The notes under the pieces: generated by a model
Databases searched by the model: none
The model's input: only the letters and a program-made list of their open reading frames with translations
Told to the model about the DNA's origin: nothing
Part shown: piece after piece, positions 14,501 to 26,100 of the stretch
Position numbering within the stretch: position 1 is the first letter of the stretch
How the letters are laid out: every line of letters begins with the position of its first letter
Made by a program: the position numbers and the translations under genes
Assembly: GCF_001039355.2 (NCBI RefSeq)
Contig: NW_019775474.1
Location: 199,325 to 263,324, forward strand
DNA: 64,000 nt
Source of the DNA: Lingula anatina
Taxonomy: Eukaryota > Brachiopoda > Lingulata > Lingulida > Lingulidae
Reading direction: 5' to 3'

Positions 14501-17500
14501 TCCTTCATCCAGGTTTCACTGGGATGTGGAAAAATTCAAGCCAGACTTCTCCATCAGCCCAGTCAGTGGTTACATCTCCCCAGGAATGGAGGTCAACTTT
14601 GAGATCACTTTCCATCCACTGGAGCTGAGCCAGGATATCAGATATGAGGTTTGTAGTTGGAGGTTGGGTGCACATGACTCAACCACAGTAAGCTTAGGAG
14701 GCAATGGATCTTTATTGTTTTTGAGCCAACTTACCTAGACCGATGTTGGCCAACTGACCTTGACTGTTATTAGACCATATTTTAATATTTAAAAATGAAA
14801 ATTTGGGTTATATGAGGATGAAATGATTAGTGATTGAACCCGTAAATCTAATGATAAAGTTTTCTTTATCACTTATATGAGTAATTTGATATATTTTTTC
14901 TAAATTAACAGTTGCTGTATGTATGATATACTGTGAAACATGAGGCATGCTCACAAGATTTGATATTTTCATAACATATTTTCTAACAAAAAACTCCTTA
15001 CATTTCAGCGTCTAAAATGTGACATTGAGGGTGACAAACCCCTGAGACTAACACTGACAGGGATGTGCATTGGAGTGCCACCCGTAAAGGAGCAGCAGCA
15101 CATCAACACGCACGTGCGCCAGAAGGAGACCAAGAACATCATGATCATGAACCGTACCAACATGCACTGGGTCCTGAAACCAGTGATAGAAGGGGAGTAC
15201 TTTAGTGGTCCTGAAATCTTTGAGGTGGAACCTCAGCAAACCAAGCCATTTGAGCTGTGTTACAGACCTCTGACTCTGACACCTGAGGGCAAGAAACACC
15301 TGGTGAGTTTTCACATGTCATATGTATATTATGTACTATAAATAGTGGATGTGTTTCCAGGGAATTAAAGTTTTCATGGTTGTGGTTTCCTACCATTTCT
15401 GCTGGAAATCTGGTTATGTAACGCTGATTATGGTTGGGAGGAAAGAAATGTTTTGGAAGGGGCCCCCTTGTATTAGGAGTTTCCAGGGAATGGGCATGTC
15501 TGTTGTCAGAATTTGATGTGTTGATTGATATGTATAACTTGTACATGTACTGAGTGCTGTTCGTTCATTGGAAATTGATATACTAACCTCAAAATGTGCA
15601 TTTATTGTAGGTTCTGAGAGTGATTGAATTTAGTTTAAACTTAGAGAAATACAAATTACCTTGTGCATGGAGTTATATCAATTATTTTAGGATTTTTCAC
15701 TAATATTATTAATGCAGCCTTCGGTTCCTGTATAATCTACATTGTACAATGTAATATTTTTCTTCAGGGTTCCATCTTCTTCCCACTGCCAGATGGCACA
15801 GGGCTGATGTATAACTTGGTGGGCTCCTCTGACCCTCCCAAAGTTAATGCCCGCATCACACGGGACGTCCCCTGCAAGACCAGTTATACAGAGATCCTCT
15901 CTGTGAACAACTGGCTTAAGAGGCCTCAGAGGTAGGTAGTGTCAGTGATAGAATTTGTAAACATTGAAAAAAAAATGGATTTTATCCCCACTAATCCATA
16001 TGAACTGTGATATTATTTTTATTTTAATGTGAAAGTAACAGATTTTTAATCAAATGGACACTTACATCAAAGAATTTTTAAAAAAATAATTTGAAAGAGA
16101 CAAAGTTAGAAAGAAATGAAAACCGTTTCATTAAAGACTCAAGAGTTTTTACCATATACAAGAAGCACTGACAAACCTGCTACATTAATCTCACATGAAA
16201 TGTAATTTATGTCAGTATGATAGGTACAAGGAATTTAGAATTTATTACATTGTATGACTTCTATAAATGATTTACATACACTGTGATTCCACCTTTCAGA
16301 TTCAGAGTAAAGTTTGACCCTCTGAAGCCAGACAAGCTGGACTCTGGCACCACACTGAAGGGTCTGGACTACATAGATGTGCCAGGAAACACCAAGAAAG
16401 ACTACAAACTCACATTTTATGCACACAAAGAGGGGCAGTCTGTTATCAAGGTGAGCAGTGAAACACATTAATAGAAAATAACTCTAGAAATGTAGTTGGA
16501 ATATTTACAATGCAGAAAAAGTTTAAAGTGGTAATTCTTGGACAAATTCTAACCAGATTTATTAAAAAATTATTATATATATTACACAACTTTACACAAC
16601 TACATGTATTTTTAAAGAATCTTTTATCATTGCAATAAGTACACCATTCTATTCAATTTCGTAAATTTCAGGTAACTTTCACCAACGAGCAGACAGGTGA
16701 GTACCAGTACTATGAGCTGACATACCGCGCCACCAAACCTGACGTCATCGCCACGATAGAGCTGACGACACCAGTGCGCCAGACAGTACAGCACACCATC
16801 GAGCTGAAGAACCCCCTCACGTACAGTATCACCTTTGCCGCCTCCTGTGATAAACCTGAAGTCCTGATGCCAAGTCAGCTTGTGGTGCCAGGGGAAACCA
16901 CGGTAGGGAGGACTTTAAGACATTCTGTAATATGGGGATAGATATACTCACATGCCTGTTATCTCATTGTTAGGGATGCTTTGAATACACCCTGTGTTAC
17001 AGGGATGGATATACTCACATGCCTGTTATTTCATTGTTAGGGATGCCTTGAATACACTCTTCTATACAGACATAGATATACCCACAAGCCTGATTTTCCA
17101 CTGGGATGCTTTGTTTACACTCTTTGGTACAGGGATAATTATTGCTAACATGCCTGTTATCCCATTGTTATGGAAGCTTTGAGTACAGTCTTTGATGCAT
17201 TGATAGATGTTATTTTATTTAATTATTTCGGTGCTAGTACATAATGATATATCTGTGACCCAGCAAGTATATAATACATATGTGCATGCATAGCAAGAAC
17301 AATATACCCTCAAACCCACCTCTGCCCTATAGCATTATACTACATACACTGTATAACTACATACCAAGGCTATTTTTTTCCAACAGCTTTATATGATAGC
17401 ATTTGGGTAAATTATTATTACTCTATTTGTACAGGGTTATTTCAACCTGGAGTACCTGCCACTGAAAGTTGGCGAGGAGACAGCCGAGCTGAACTTCATC

Positions 17501-18410
17501 AGTAATGATCTGGGTCAGTACAACTACATCCTGGTTCTCAAGGCTGCCCCGGCGGGACCAGAGAAGGCGCTGTACTTCCGCTCCTGTCTGGGTCTCAACC
17601 AGGTGCAGCAGGCGCGATTCCTGAACTTTGCCAAAAGTAAAACAGACTATGCTTGCAAGGTGAGTTTATCGCTATGTGAAGTTTTTGTTCCTCTATGAGA
17701 TATGAAATTGTTTAGAAAGTTTGAAAAAAACTACCTGTCTTATTTTTATACACATTTGTAGGTTTTCAAACATTTTTTTCACATAAGCGTATCATTCTTT
17801 GTTTGATTACTCAAAATCAAATTAATTGTCATTTTTTTAATTCTTTACTAACTGACAAAGTTTTGAATTCATGTTGATATCAAAACTACCAATTTAACCC
17901 AAAGTTTGACACATCTACTTTCAGATTGACAATCCAGATTTTCACTGTGAAAAGAGCGTGCCGGCTGCTCCAGGATCAAGTGGTGGAACTTGGGTTGCCT
18001 TGGATGTCACATATGAACCTTCACGCATAGGAGAGTCCAGAGGAACCCTAACCATCACCTCTCCCACTGGAGGGGACTACACATTCCCACTATTTGGCAC
18101 AGCCATTCCTCCAAAACCACAGGGTCCCTTCATTATAAAGGCTGGCTCAACAACATCAATCACATTCCGCAATGTATTCATGCACACGACGCCGTTCACA
18201 TTCCAGGTGGATAACCCATTATTCCATGTGACAAAATCAGGAGAAAATATCCGTTCACGGAAAGACCATCGTATTGTAGTTGGCTTTGATGGCAATGACA
18301 GTGGCACCAAGGCAGCAGTAATGGGGAAATTGATTGTAACATGTGCACGGTCAGCAGGAGGGTCATCCAATGTCCAGTGGGTGTATTATTTGAAGGGGAT
18401 TACACCTTAA
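56..18410 (+). CDS. HYDIN: HYDIN, C-terminal 2,276 residues (33 exons, 5' end outside window)
   Basis: HYDIN is a giant ASH/PapD-like-domain protein of the central pair apparatus in motile cilia. Exons, all joined in frame by GT-AG introns: 56-228, 576-777, 1067-1266, 1547-1801, 1983-2147, 2481-2576, 3080-3139, 3442-3589, 3927-4097, 4404-4511, 4794-5180, 6185-6272, 6575-6841, 7046-7320, 7673-8016, 8319-8603, 9023-9247, 9610-9748, 10018-10183, 10611-10758, 11207-11414, 11809-12033, 12352-12521, 12831-13029, 13312-13581, 13905-14074, 14513-14648, 15009-15302, 15768-15931, 16300-16450, 16672-16902, 17435-17659, 17925-18410 (TAA). Repeated ASH signatures are visible, such as IDFGALRV, MNFGALLVNSKK and VNFGALRVNQ, each followed by an N-x-G turn. 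Exon 15 holds a proline-rich linker and the phrase KKKVIETEPEP, followed by FKDTLMFQTRVYE, which I recall as HYDIN-like. The C-terminus ends in WVYYLKGITP. CFAP47 was considered but its C-terminus differs. Exon edges come from phase and splice consensus; the first exon is assumed to start in phase 0. Confidence 0.9.
3080..3139 (+). other. HYDIN: HYDIN 60-bp micro-exon, possibly a cassette exon
   Basis: This stretch is flanked by a TAACAG acceptor and an ATAG/GTAGGC donor. It has the same phase on both sides, so the reading frame holds with or without it. It encodes 20 residues (start SSEVGSQYQ, end SRAFYR) between a basic, serine-rich exon (2481-2576) and the next ASH segment. Both this exon and 2481-2576 look like disordered linker. 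It is shorter than every other exon in the gene, and no transcript is available here to prove it is used. Confidence 0.55.
5268..6015 (-). mobile_element. 5'-truncated non-LTR retrotransposon (LINE), reverse-transcriptase C-terminus and 3' UTR
   Basis: It lies in HYDIN intron 11, opposite to the gene. The frame 6015-5527 ends in a stop and shows the usual C-terminal sequence of CR1/L2/Rex1-like elements: LQVIQNSAARLVCQI, then HHITPILKELHWLPVKQRID and PLYLSDLI. The 3' UTR follows, containing a 65-base homopolymer (5439-5503) and the stretch AGGCGCC...TATAAGAAT. It ends in a (TTA)n microsatellite tail at 5268-5288. The catalytic core is missing. No target duplication was found. Confidence 0.85.
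5439..5503 (+). repeat. 65-base poly-A run
   Basis: An uninterrupted homopolymer on the plus strand inside the LINE 3' UTR. It reads as poly-T in the sense of the element, so it is not the element's own poly-A tail. The exact length is likely unreliable. Confidence 0.95.
7673..8016 (+). other. HYDIN: HYDIN exon 15: proline-rich linker and start of an ASH segment
   Basis: The exon opens with VSDWDDRLRTVKWVDV and passes into about 60 residues rich in P, A, K and E (PPPPAQPVEPAPPAPPEKGQ and on). It then reaches KKKVIETEPEPAFTEV and the strand-like FKDTLMFQTRVYE. The low-complexity part is a linker between folded ASH units. The motif after it is the most diagnostic HYDIN stretch in the window. 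No in-frame stops are present and both splice sites are canonical. Confidence 0.85.
11578..11639 (+). repeat. (TG)n then (GA)n microsatellite
   Basis: A compound dinucleotide repeat in HYDIN intron 21, between exons 11207-11414 and 11809-12033. It is degenerate in the middle (GTGCGTGTATGCG). It has no coding role. Confidence 0.9.
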
Positions 18411-18980
18411 GGAAAAGATCATTATGTTTTTTCCACAAAGACTTTTTCCACAATTTCAATGTCAGAACTCAATGAACTTTAACAACAAGAAATGTCCCAA
18501 ACACTTGAATTGCTCAAAGACTCACTTTCCATTATATTGTAAGACATACAAAGATAAGATTCATTGGGAACCATATAAAGGTACTCTTTCTGTAATTTTC
18601 TGGAAAAGATATTTATGTATATAAACAGACTTTGCATCCAACACAAAAAGAAACAAACTTGCTTAGATTTTTATGATGAATTTAACATAATGTATATTGT
18701 GCACATATTCTTTTTAATTCTATATCAGTTTTCAATAAATTTCAGAATTGAAGTCGGTGGTTTACCATTGTCCGTCCATAGATACTTTTACTACTTAAAA
18801 ACCGTCCCAAATGTGTAATATATACACACTTTTTTCTAACTGACCAAATGTTTTTCATGTTTTTATATCAAAACAATTCTAACAAGGTATTTTTACCTGT
18901 TTTAAATGTTTATTGGTTTGTTGTAAAATAAATTGTATTTATCAGAGTGACCATATCAGTATATTGTACAAAGTTCAAGC

Positions 18981-18986
18981 AATAAA
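18981..18986 (+). promoter_or_regulatory. HYDIN: HYDIN polyadenylation signal AATAAA
   Basis: An AATAAA hexamer lies about 570 bases after the HYDIN stop and is followed at once by a GT-rich stretch (TGTGTTGTG), a typical cleavage and polyadenylation layout. Two further AATAAA hexamers lie upstream at 18734 and 18927 and could serve as alternatives. The duplicate copy keeps the same signal at 28059-28064. Confidence 0.55.
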
Positions 18987-19902
18987 TGTGTTGTGATTGC
19001 TGATATATAGTGGTCTACCTTGCTCTCTCACCCCCCGCCTTTCACACACACAAACTTGCATTTTTGTTGTGGCTTATGATTAATCAGGTATCGTTCCTCT
19101 GGTAAACGCATTTTTATAACGACAAGACAGTATAAAAAAGCAACCCGAAAATTTATTTAACCTACTCAGCACAACCACTGCTTGAATCCAACTGAACGTT
19201 TGTCCACCTCACTGAATCGCCTCGTTTATATAACATTCCCCTATGCGGAGAAATGTAATATAACGGAGGTAATAAAGTTTTTAAGCAAAGTTTGGGGTGT
19301 GCTGGTATTAAATGATATAAACTCTTCAAACTTGCAATTTTCCTGTAGTTTATAACAGTCTTGAATTATAATCATCATATGTTAAAATTTATGTACAGTA
19401 GGCAATAGCATAAGCGGTTGTCAAGCCAAAGGCCATAGTGCCATCAGTTGTAAATGGTTTGCACGGTTGTCCTATTGTTGTCCTAATAATAACCTTATGT
19501 TATCATAGTTTCAACTGAACCTGGGTACCTTAATTTTCAATAAAATTGTTATTAACATTTTGCGACTGTCAGATGTCTAGTTTGCATAAAAAAAAAATCA
19601 ATTTTGCTCCAATATCATACAGAAGGATCCATCCCTTAGCTCCATCACTGCCGCCGTGCAATGTATTGTAATTGTGTTGTATTCTACCCATGATGAGATG
19701 GCAGTTGAAGTAAGAGTAGTTAACCAATAACTGCTCTTTCGTAACAAGATTTTTAGAATGGTATTAGGGCCTACTAACTCTGAATAAAATATATGTTTGG
19801 CGCTGAATTTCCACTATGTCACCCAACAGACATGCGACTATATAAGGTAGGCCTATAAAAGGAATTTAAAGTTAAAGTATTTATGCTAAATACCAACATA
19901 AA

Positions 19903-19933
19903 GCAAGGAGTTATAACTGTTATAACTCCTTGC
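19903..19933. repeat. 31-bp perfect palindrome
   Basis: Two 15-base arms (GCAAGGAGTTATAAC and its exact complement) flank a single T. The palindrome, with a short flanking ATAAAG direct repeat, is missing at the matching place of the duplicate copy (near 29122). It is therefore a small inverted insertion specific to this copy. Confidence 0.9.
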
Positions 19934-19991
19934 ATAAAGTAACCAACAAAATTCCAACTATATCACGAGCAATAAAACTTAACTCTGCTGA

Positions 19992-21259
19992 TCAACAGGG
20001 TATTTTGTACTCTTCGACATAATCTTTAAAGTGCTTTAAGACTTCGTCTTTAGTCAGGTGATAGCGATTTAGGTCGTACTCGTGGCACCCATATTTGTTT
20101 TTCGGATTTTCCTTCACATACGCCTCCATTTTTTCTGTAACTTCGTCGGTCAGTTCCAGGCCAAAATGATCGTATATTTTCTTCACAACATCCATAGGCG
20201 ATGTTGCGAGGTCGTCATACGCAATGTCGATGAATCTGTGCTCCAGCTCTGGGTTGTGTTTCCTGTAATTCATCATCTGTATTCCACCGTGGCAGAATGA
20301 GTTACCCAATACCTCTCTGCCAATTTGCTTCAAGTCCACGTCATCTTTCTCGTATGTGAGTAGCTTGAAGTTTTCGCGGACAGAACACAGGGAGGCAACG
20401 GTTGTACTCGGATTGCGGTAGGTGTGGACGAAGATTGCGTCAGGATAGACCTTAAGTGCGACAGCCAAATACAGACTGTGGAAATTCTCTTTGAAAACCA
20501 TCCGTAGATCGCTGTTTAGAAATTCTGCAACAAAAACAACACATTGTTTCAATTCTGCCGAAAAGTTTAATTCAGTTATAACAATAAATTCTCGTTTTTT
20601 AAAGGTATAGCACGCTAGTAGAAAATAAGAGAGGCATTGCTTATTAACAAAAAGGAGCAGTTATTTGCATGTATTTTTATAACCAGTTAGAAACTCACCT
20701 CTGCTATGTAATATAAGCTGAGTCTGCTGCTTATGGAAACGATAAGCCTCAAGCATTTCGTCATTCGTTCTCGCCTCCATCCACTTTACATACTCTCTAC
20801 AGTCCGAGAGTTGGAAAGCGCAATCCTTAAACACACCGATGTTATGGAATAGATAGAAATCTTCTTCGGGACCGCCAGCTTCATAGCGGTGCATGGTTTT
20901 GAAAGCAGCACTGGTGACGTACATTCTGGCTGAATAAGAATTCTTTCAATAAGTACTGAACGCATACTTAAGAATTAGTTACATATTAGACATTTTTGGC
21001 CCATCCAAGTTGTCATATGACAATAACTGTGGAAATAATTTAGAAAAAAAGCAATATCATTTTTAAGTTGCTTACCTTTTGCCTGTGTAGCTTTCATAAT
21101 CCGTGGGTCCTCGACGCCGGTATCAGCATCTACAACTGGTTGCAAAAGTTCATAATACTTGAGGCATGTATTTAGAGGATCAGAGAATAGGAGCTTTTGG
21201 AGGAAAGTAGTTCCAGTGCGACAAGGACCAATAATGAAAATCGGCTTTTTGATTGGGAT
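19992..21259 (-). CDS. PAPS-dependent sulfotransferase (Sulfotransfer_3-like), 3' three exons only
   Basis: Exons in transcript order are 21259-21076, 20929-20699 and 20524-19992 (TGA), with canonical splice sites and matching phases. The first carries the 5'-phosphosulfate loop GPCRTGTTFLQ. The last carries the 3'-phosphate-binding stretch VHTYRNPSTTVAS, after LRMVFKENFHS and VYPDA, a layout typical of the Sulfotransfer_3 family. The 5' exons found in the complete copy (29185-32400) are absent between 21260 and the N at 22361. They reappear as orphan exons at 33360-33889, in the right order, strand and phase. About 32 of 315 residues differ from the complete copy. The acceptor substrate cannot be told from sequence. 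The open frame upstream of 21259 is intronic, because it holds the interspersed repeat near 21352. Confidence 0.85.
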
Positions 21260-22360
21260 CTGAAATAGTTTTAACAAGAGCAACAGTACATAGCATAAGG
21301 TCTCAACATATTCAAACTTGTAGCCATATTTATCGCCACTTCGGCTGAGGTTACCCTCTACCAGGGCCACCAAAAGCTTAATTACTTTACTAGATATTGA
21401 CAGATATGTCTCACTTTTTTCAACTGTACAACGATAAATTTGGTATGTAATTAATTTCATCACTCACTTGGCCTCTAGAAAAGCGTAGACTGAGGCTGAT
21501 ATACTGTTTTGCTGGCCTCAGGAAAGTGATATCGACCACGGCATATATACACTCTAATTTCACTTGTTTCCGTTTTACAAGTCATCACAACGGCTGTAAA
21601 AAGTTTTAAATAGTGCTTTTTATCCCAGAAACCACATCATACATTATGCTATGTGATTGGGCTCCATATAAACATGAATAGGATTTTCTGTTTAATAACT
21701 AATGCAATTTAATGTCTTTTTTTAAATCTTTTTCTTGCTCATTGTAATACTTTGTACCAAAAGTTAAAAACATTAATTTGTAGACGTGATGATATTTTTA
21801 TTATGAGTGTATTTATATATCTATTTATCCAGCCTTTTTGTTATGCATGAAAGCCGTGAACAACGAAACATTTTGCAAAATAAATAAATAAATGAATAAA
21901 AGTCATTCGTAGAGAGTAGGATGTTCTAATTTCCACATTAACAGAAAAGCTAATTTCTTTGAGGATGTTACCGCACATTTAAATAATGTAACATACACGT
22001 GTGCAAAATGAGAAAAAAAGCTGGCCTGGATAAGTAAATATCTTAAGCGCACATACACTGAGCCTCAAGTGCAAATGAAATATAAATTAGGACACAAAGA
22101 AACGTGCAGCCCACATGGAACCCATTAACATCACGTACCAATATTTCCGAAAATGTAGACATGCGGGACAAAAATATTACTAGGAGATACTCAGAGCATA
22201 GTTTTAACATCGTCAGCATGAGGGTCACGAAATATGAGCCATGTTGTCAGTGATAACTGGGTAAATGATAGATCCAGTGTTCAGATAAATTAACATCTAG
22301 TTTTGCATACTTGACTAAGCTGCTATAATAATTATAAGGACGTCGTTTTTGTCCTTTCCG

Positions 22361-22361
22361 N
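22361..22361. other. Single-N assembly join
   Basis: One N separates sequence ending in GTCCTTTCCG from unrelated GCGTCTCCG. The other copy of the block reads GTCCTTTCAGTCTACC at 31561-31576, so homology is lost exactly at this N. This is a contig join rather than an ambiguous base call. Confidence 0.85.
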
Positions 22362-22762
22362 GCGTCTCCGTTCGCCATGCGGAAGCTACCTGAGAAATAT
22401 TAAGTGCGCATGCTCATCAGTTAAACTCGTGGTGAAGAAAGCATGGCGGCTAAAGGCGATCGAAGGAAAAAAGCTCTTCTGTTCTATTATCTTTGAAAAC
22501 AGAGACGAAAAAGGAATAATTTGGCCGGTAGAGCAGCAATGAATCGACTATCTACAGAGATAATATCACCAGAGATATTCACGGAAATATTAATGTTCAG
22601 AGCCGAGATTTAATTACTGTACCCCGCAGGGACGACGTGTGGGGAGGCGTGTGAGAGGCGGAGAGACTATTAAAAGATTAGGCGGTTTTTCTTTCATGTA
22701 CGTCCGCCATTTTTAGGTCACCGGCTTTGTAAAGCCTGGCTTAATTCGTTGAGAATGCGCTC
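22362..22762. mobile_element. Unique 0.4-kb segment, possible PIF/Harbinger-like non-autonomous element
   Basis: This segment has no counterpart in the other copy. Within it, 22403-22762 is flanked by TTA on both sides (22400-22402 and 22763-22765). Its ends are similar inverted sequences (GCGCATGCTCA against GCGCATTCTCA), and the other copy has a single TTA at 13668-13670. A short frame starting MAAKGDRRKKALLFYYL at about 22443 recalls basic N-termini of Harbinger-type proteins but ends quickly. The 38 bases left of the TTA do not match the other copy, so the left boundary is uncertain. Confidence 0.4.
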
Positions 22763-23109
22763 TTAGTGATGTACATAAGTTAGGACTAAAATCAATTTAA
22801 GTTGTTGCCTTTGTCAATTGTCTTTAAAAATTTTGCTTTGATTGTGCTTTTACATTTTTCTTGTTCTTTAAAAAGAAACCTGTATTGTTAAAGTCTCCTT
22901 ATTCAGAAATGTCATACATTTGCTTCATATTTTTATGCTTCTGGACTTTAAATGGCTCAGGTCCAGTTAATAAATACTTGTTATTGATTTTAGAATATGC
23001 CTCTAAAATGACAATATATAATAATGATGATAATTATAATAATGAATTATAAAATTATTTTTAAAAAAGTTTCATATGGTCTAAACACAATTCCCTATCT
23101 TCCTCCTAG

Positions 23110-26100
23110 GTGCTGCTGGAGTGTGCTGGTATGAACCAGCCTCTGTTTGTGATCACTGGCTCATGTCAGGGTGTGGAGATCTCCCTGGATAATGACGCCA
23201 TTCCATTTGGAGCTGTGGTGCAGCGCAGCCAGAGCACGCGCAAACTGGTCATGACAAATTCTGGGGACATAGGGGCAAGGTACGTGTAAAGCAAACTTTA
23301 GGCTGTCATCCATTGAATAAGAGTAGTATTGTTTTGGCAAATGTATATTTTATTACAGACTTTTAGATTTCACATTTTTATTGTAAGATGAACCATGGCA
23401 AAGGCAAAGAATGAAAGGAAAAAGTTGGCGTTAATGATGATCCCTTACTATGTTCTCAAAATCTATATACTGTTTTACTTTTTTCCAACAAAAGAATAGA
23501 ACTTTATATAACATTTTAAGAAATGGTAAAAAATATTTTTGCATTGAATGTAAATACTCGGTGTCATTGATTGATCTTATGCTATTATGTAAACCATCAC
23601 AATTTTATTTCCTTCATCCAGGTTTCACTGGGATGTGGAAAAATTTAAGCCAGACTTCTCCATCAGCCCAGTCAGTGGTTACATCTCCCCAGGAATGGAG
23701 GTCAACTTTGAGATCACTTTCCATCCCCTGGAGCTGAGCCAGGATATCAGATATGAGGTTTGTAGTTGGAGGTTGGGTGCACATGACTCAACGACAGTAA
23801 GCTTAAGAGCCAATGGATCATTATTGCTTTTGGGCCAACTTACCTAGACCGATGTTGGCCAACTGACCTTGACTGTTATTAGACCATATTTTAATATTTA
23901 AAAATGAAAATTTGGGTTATTTGAGTATGAAATTATTAGTGATTGAACCCGTAAATCTAATGTTAAAGTTTTCTTTATCACTTATATGAGTAATTTGATA
24001 TATTTTTTCTAAATTAACAGTTGCTGTATGTATGATATACTGTGAAACATGAGGCATGCTCACAAGATTTGATATTTTCGTAACATATTTTCTAACAAAA
24101 AAATTATTACATTTCAGCGTCTAAAATGTGACATTGAGGGTGACAAACCCCTGAGACTAACACTGACAGGGATGTGCATTGGCGTGCCACCTGTAAAAGA
24201 GCAGCAGCACATCAACACGCACGTGCGCCAGAAGGAGACCAAGAACATCATGATCATGAACCGTACCAACATGCACTGGGTCCTGAAACCAGTGATAGAA
24301 GGGGAGTACTTTAGTGGTCCTGAGATCTTTGAGGTGGAGCCCCAGCAAACCAAGCCATTTGAGCTGTGTTATAGGCCTTTGACACTGACACCTGAAGGCA
24401 AGAAACACCTGGTGAGTTTTCACGTGTCATATATATTATGTAATATAATATAAATAATGGATGTGTTTCCAGGGAATTAAAGTTTTCATGGTTGTGGTTT
24501 CCTACCATTTCTATTGGAAGTCTGGTAATGTACCGCTGATTATGGTTGGGAGGAAACAAATGTTTTGGAAGGGGCCCCCTTGTATTAGGAGTTTCCAGGG
24601 TATGGGCATATCTGTTGTCAGAATTTGAAGTGTTGATTGATATGTATAACTTGTACAAAGTGCTGTTCATTCTTTGGAAATTAATATACTAACATAAAAA
24701 TATGCATTTATTGTAGGTTCTGAGAGCTATTGAATTTAGTTTAAACTTAGAGAAATACAAATTATCTTGTACATGGAGTTAAATCAATTATTTTAGAATT
24801 TTTCACTAATATTATTAATGCAGCCTTTGGTTCCTGTATAATCTACATTGTACTATGTAATATTTCTCTTCAGGGCTCCATCTTCTTCCCGCTGCCAGAT
24901 GGCACAGGGCTGATGTATAACCTGGTGGGTTCCTCTGACCCTCCAAAAGTTAATGCCCGCATCACACGTGACGTCCCCTGCAAAACCAGCTATACAGAGA
25001 TCCTCTCTGTGAACAACTGGCTTAAGAGGCCTCAGAGGTAGGTACTAGAAGTGATATATTTTGTAAATTTCTAACAATATATAATATATATCCATATAAA
25101 CAGTAAACAGACGCAAATGATTTAAAGTTTAATTAAAGATTATGTATGTTTTTACCTACGCATTTTCACGCAAAAAAAAAAAAAAATTAACAAACCAATT
25201 TCACTGATCTAATATATACAGTGTAATTGATATCAGTATGATAGCTACAAAGAATTTATTACATTGTATGAATTATACAAATGATTTATATTGATTTCAC
25301 CTTGATCCCATCTTTCAGATTCAGAGTAAAGTTTGACCCACTGAAACCAGACAAGCTGGACTCTGGCACCACACTGAAGGGTCTGGACTACATAGATGTG
25401 CCAGGAAACACCAAGAAAGACTACAAACTCACATTTTATGCACACAAAGAGGGGCAGTCTGTTATCAAGGTGAGCAGTGAAACACATTAATAGAAAATAA
25501 TTCTAAAATGTAATTGCAATATTTACAATGCAGAAAGCATTGAAAACAAGGGATCAATTAAAAATTTTATATGAGTTCTTTTTTGTGGCATATAAGAGGC
25601 ATCACTAAAAGTATGTGTTACAACTATTCACTTATTGTACCACTCAGTGACTCTGACATATATATCACTAAAATATAATGGAAATTTACAGAATAATATG
25701 AATATTTAAGTACAATGAACAGAATTTGAAGCTACATGTATTTCAGAATCTTTTATCATTGCAATAAGTAAACAACATTATCCAATTTTGTAAATTTCAG
25801 GTAACTTTCACCAACGAGCAGACAGGCGAGTACCAGTACTATGAGCTGACATACCGCGCCACCAAACCTGACGTCATCGCCACGATAGAGCTGACGACAC
25901 CAGTGCGCCAGACAGTACAGCACACCATTGAGCTGAAGAACCCCCTCACATACAGTATCACCTTTGCTGCCTCCTGTGATAAACCTGAAGTCCTGATGCC
26001 CAGTCAGCTGGTGGTGCCAGGGGAAACCACGGTATGGAGGCTTAAAAGACAATCTGTAATATGTGGATAGATATACTCACATATGTGTTTCAGGGATAGA

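Larger units (their letters stand above)
18411..19991. other. HYDIN 3' UTR and tail-to-tail intergenic DNA
   Basis: No protein-coding exon is seen between the HYDIN stop and the stop of the converging sulfotransferase gene. The first about 600 bases are the likely HYDIN 3' UTR. The remainder aligns with 27486-29184 in the duplicate, with several indels, and contains the palindrome at 19903-19933. Confidence 0.6.
13668..22360. repeat. Left copy of the 8.7-kb duplicated block (HYDIN 3' end plus sulfotransferase)
   Basis: This stretch aligns along its whole length with 22763-31570. Exons are conserved. Introns show many substitutions and indels on the HYDIN side and very few near the right end. 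It stops at the single N at 22361, where the partner copy continues without a break into GTCTACCACATG at 31570. Confidence 0.92.

Noticed and set aside
56-18410. CFAP47 or another ASH-domain protein instead of HYDIN
   Set aside because: The KKKVIETEPEP and FKDTLMFQTRVYE stretch and the YYLKGITP ending fit HYDIN. The CFAP47 C-terminus as I know it is different.
21260-21463. Open frame extending the sulfotransferase upstream of the PAPS loop exon (ending LVALVEGNLS...LLKLFQ)
   Set aside because: It contains the interspersed TACCCTCTACC repeat. A good CTATTTCAG acceptor sits at the exon edge, and the true 5' exons found elsewhere join in phase there.
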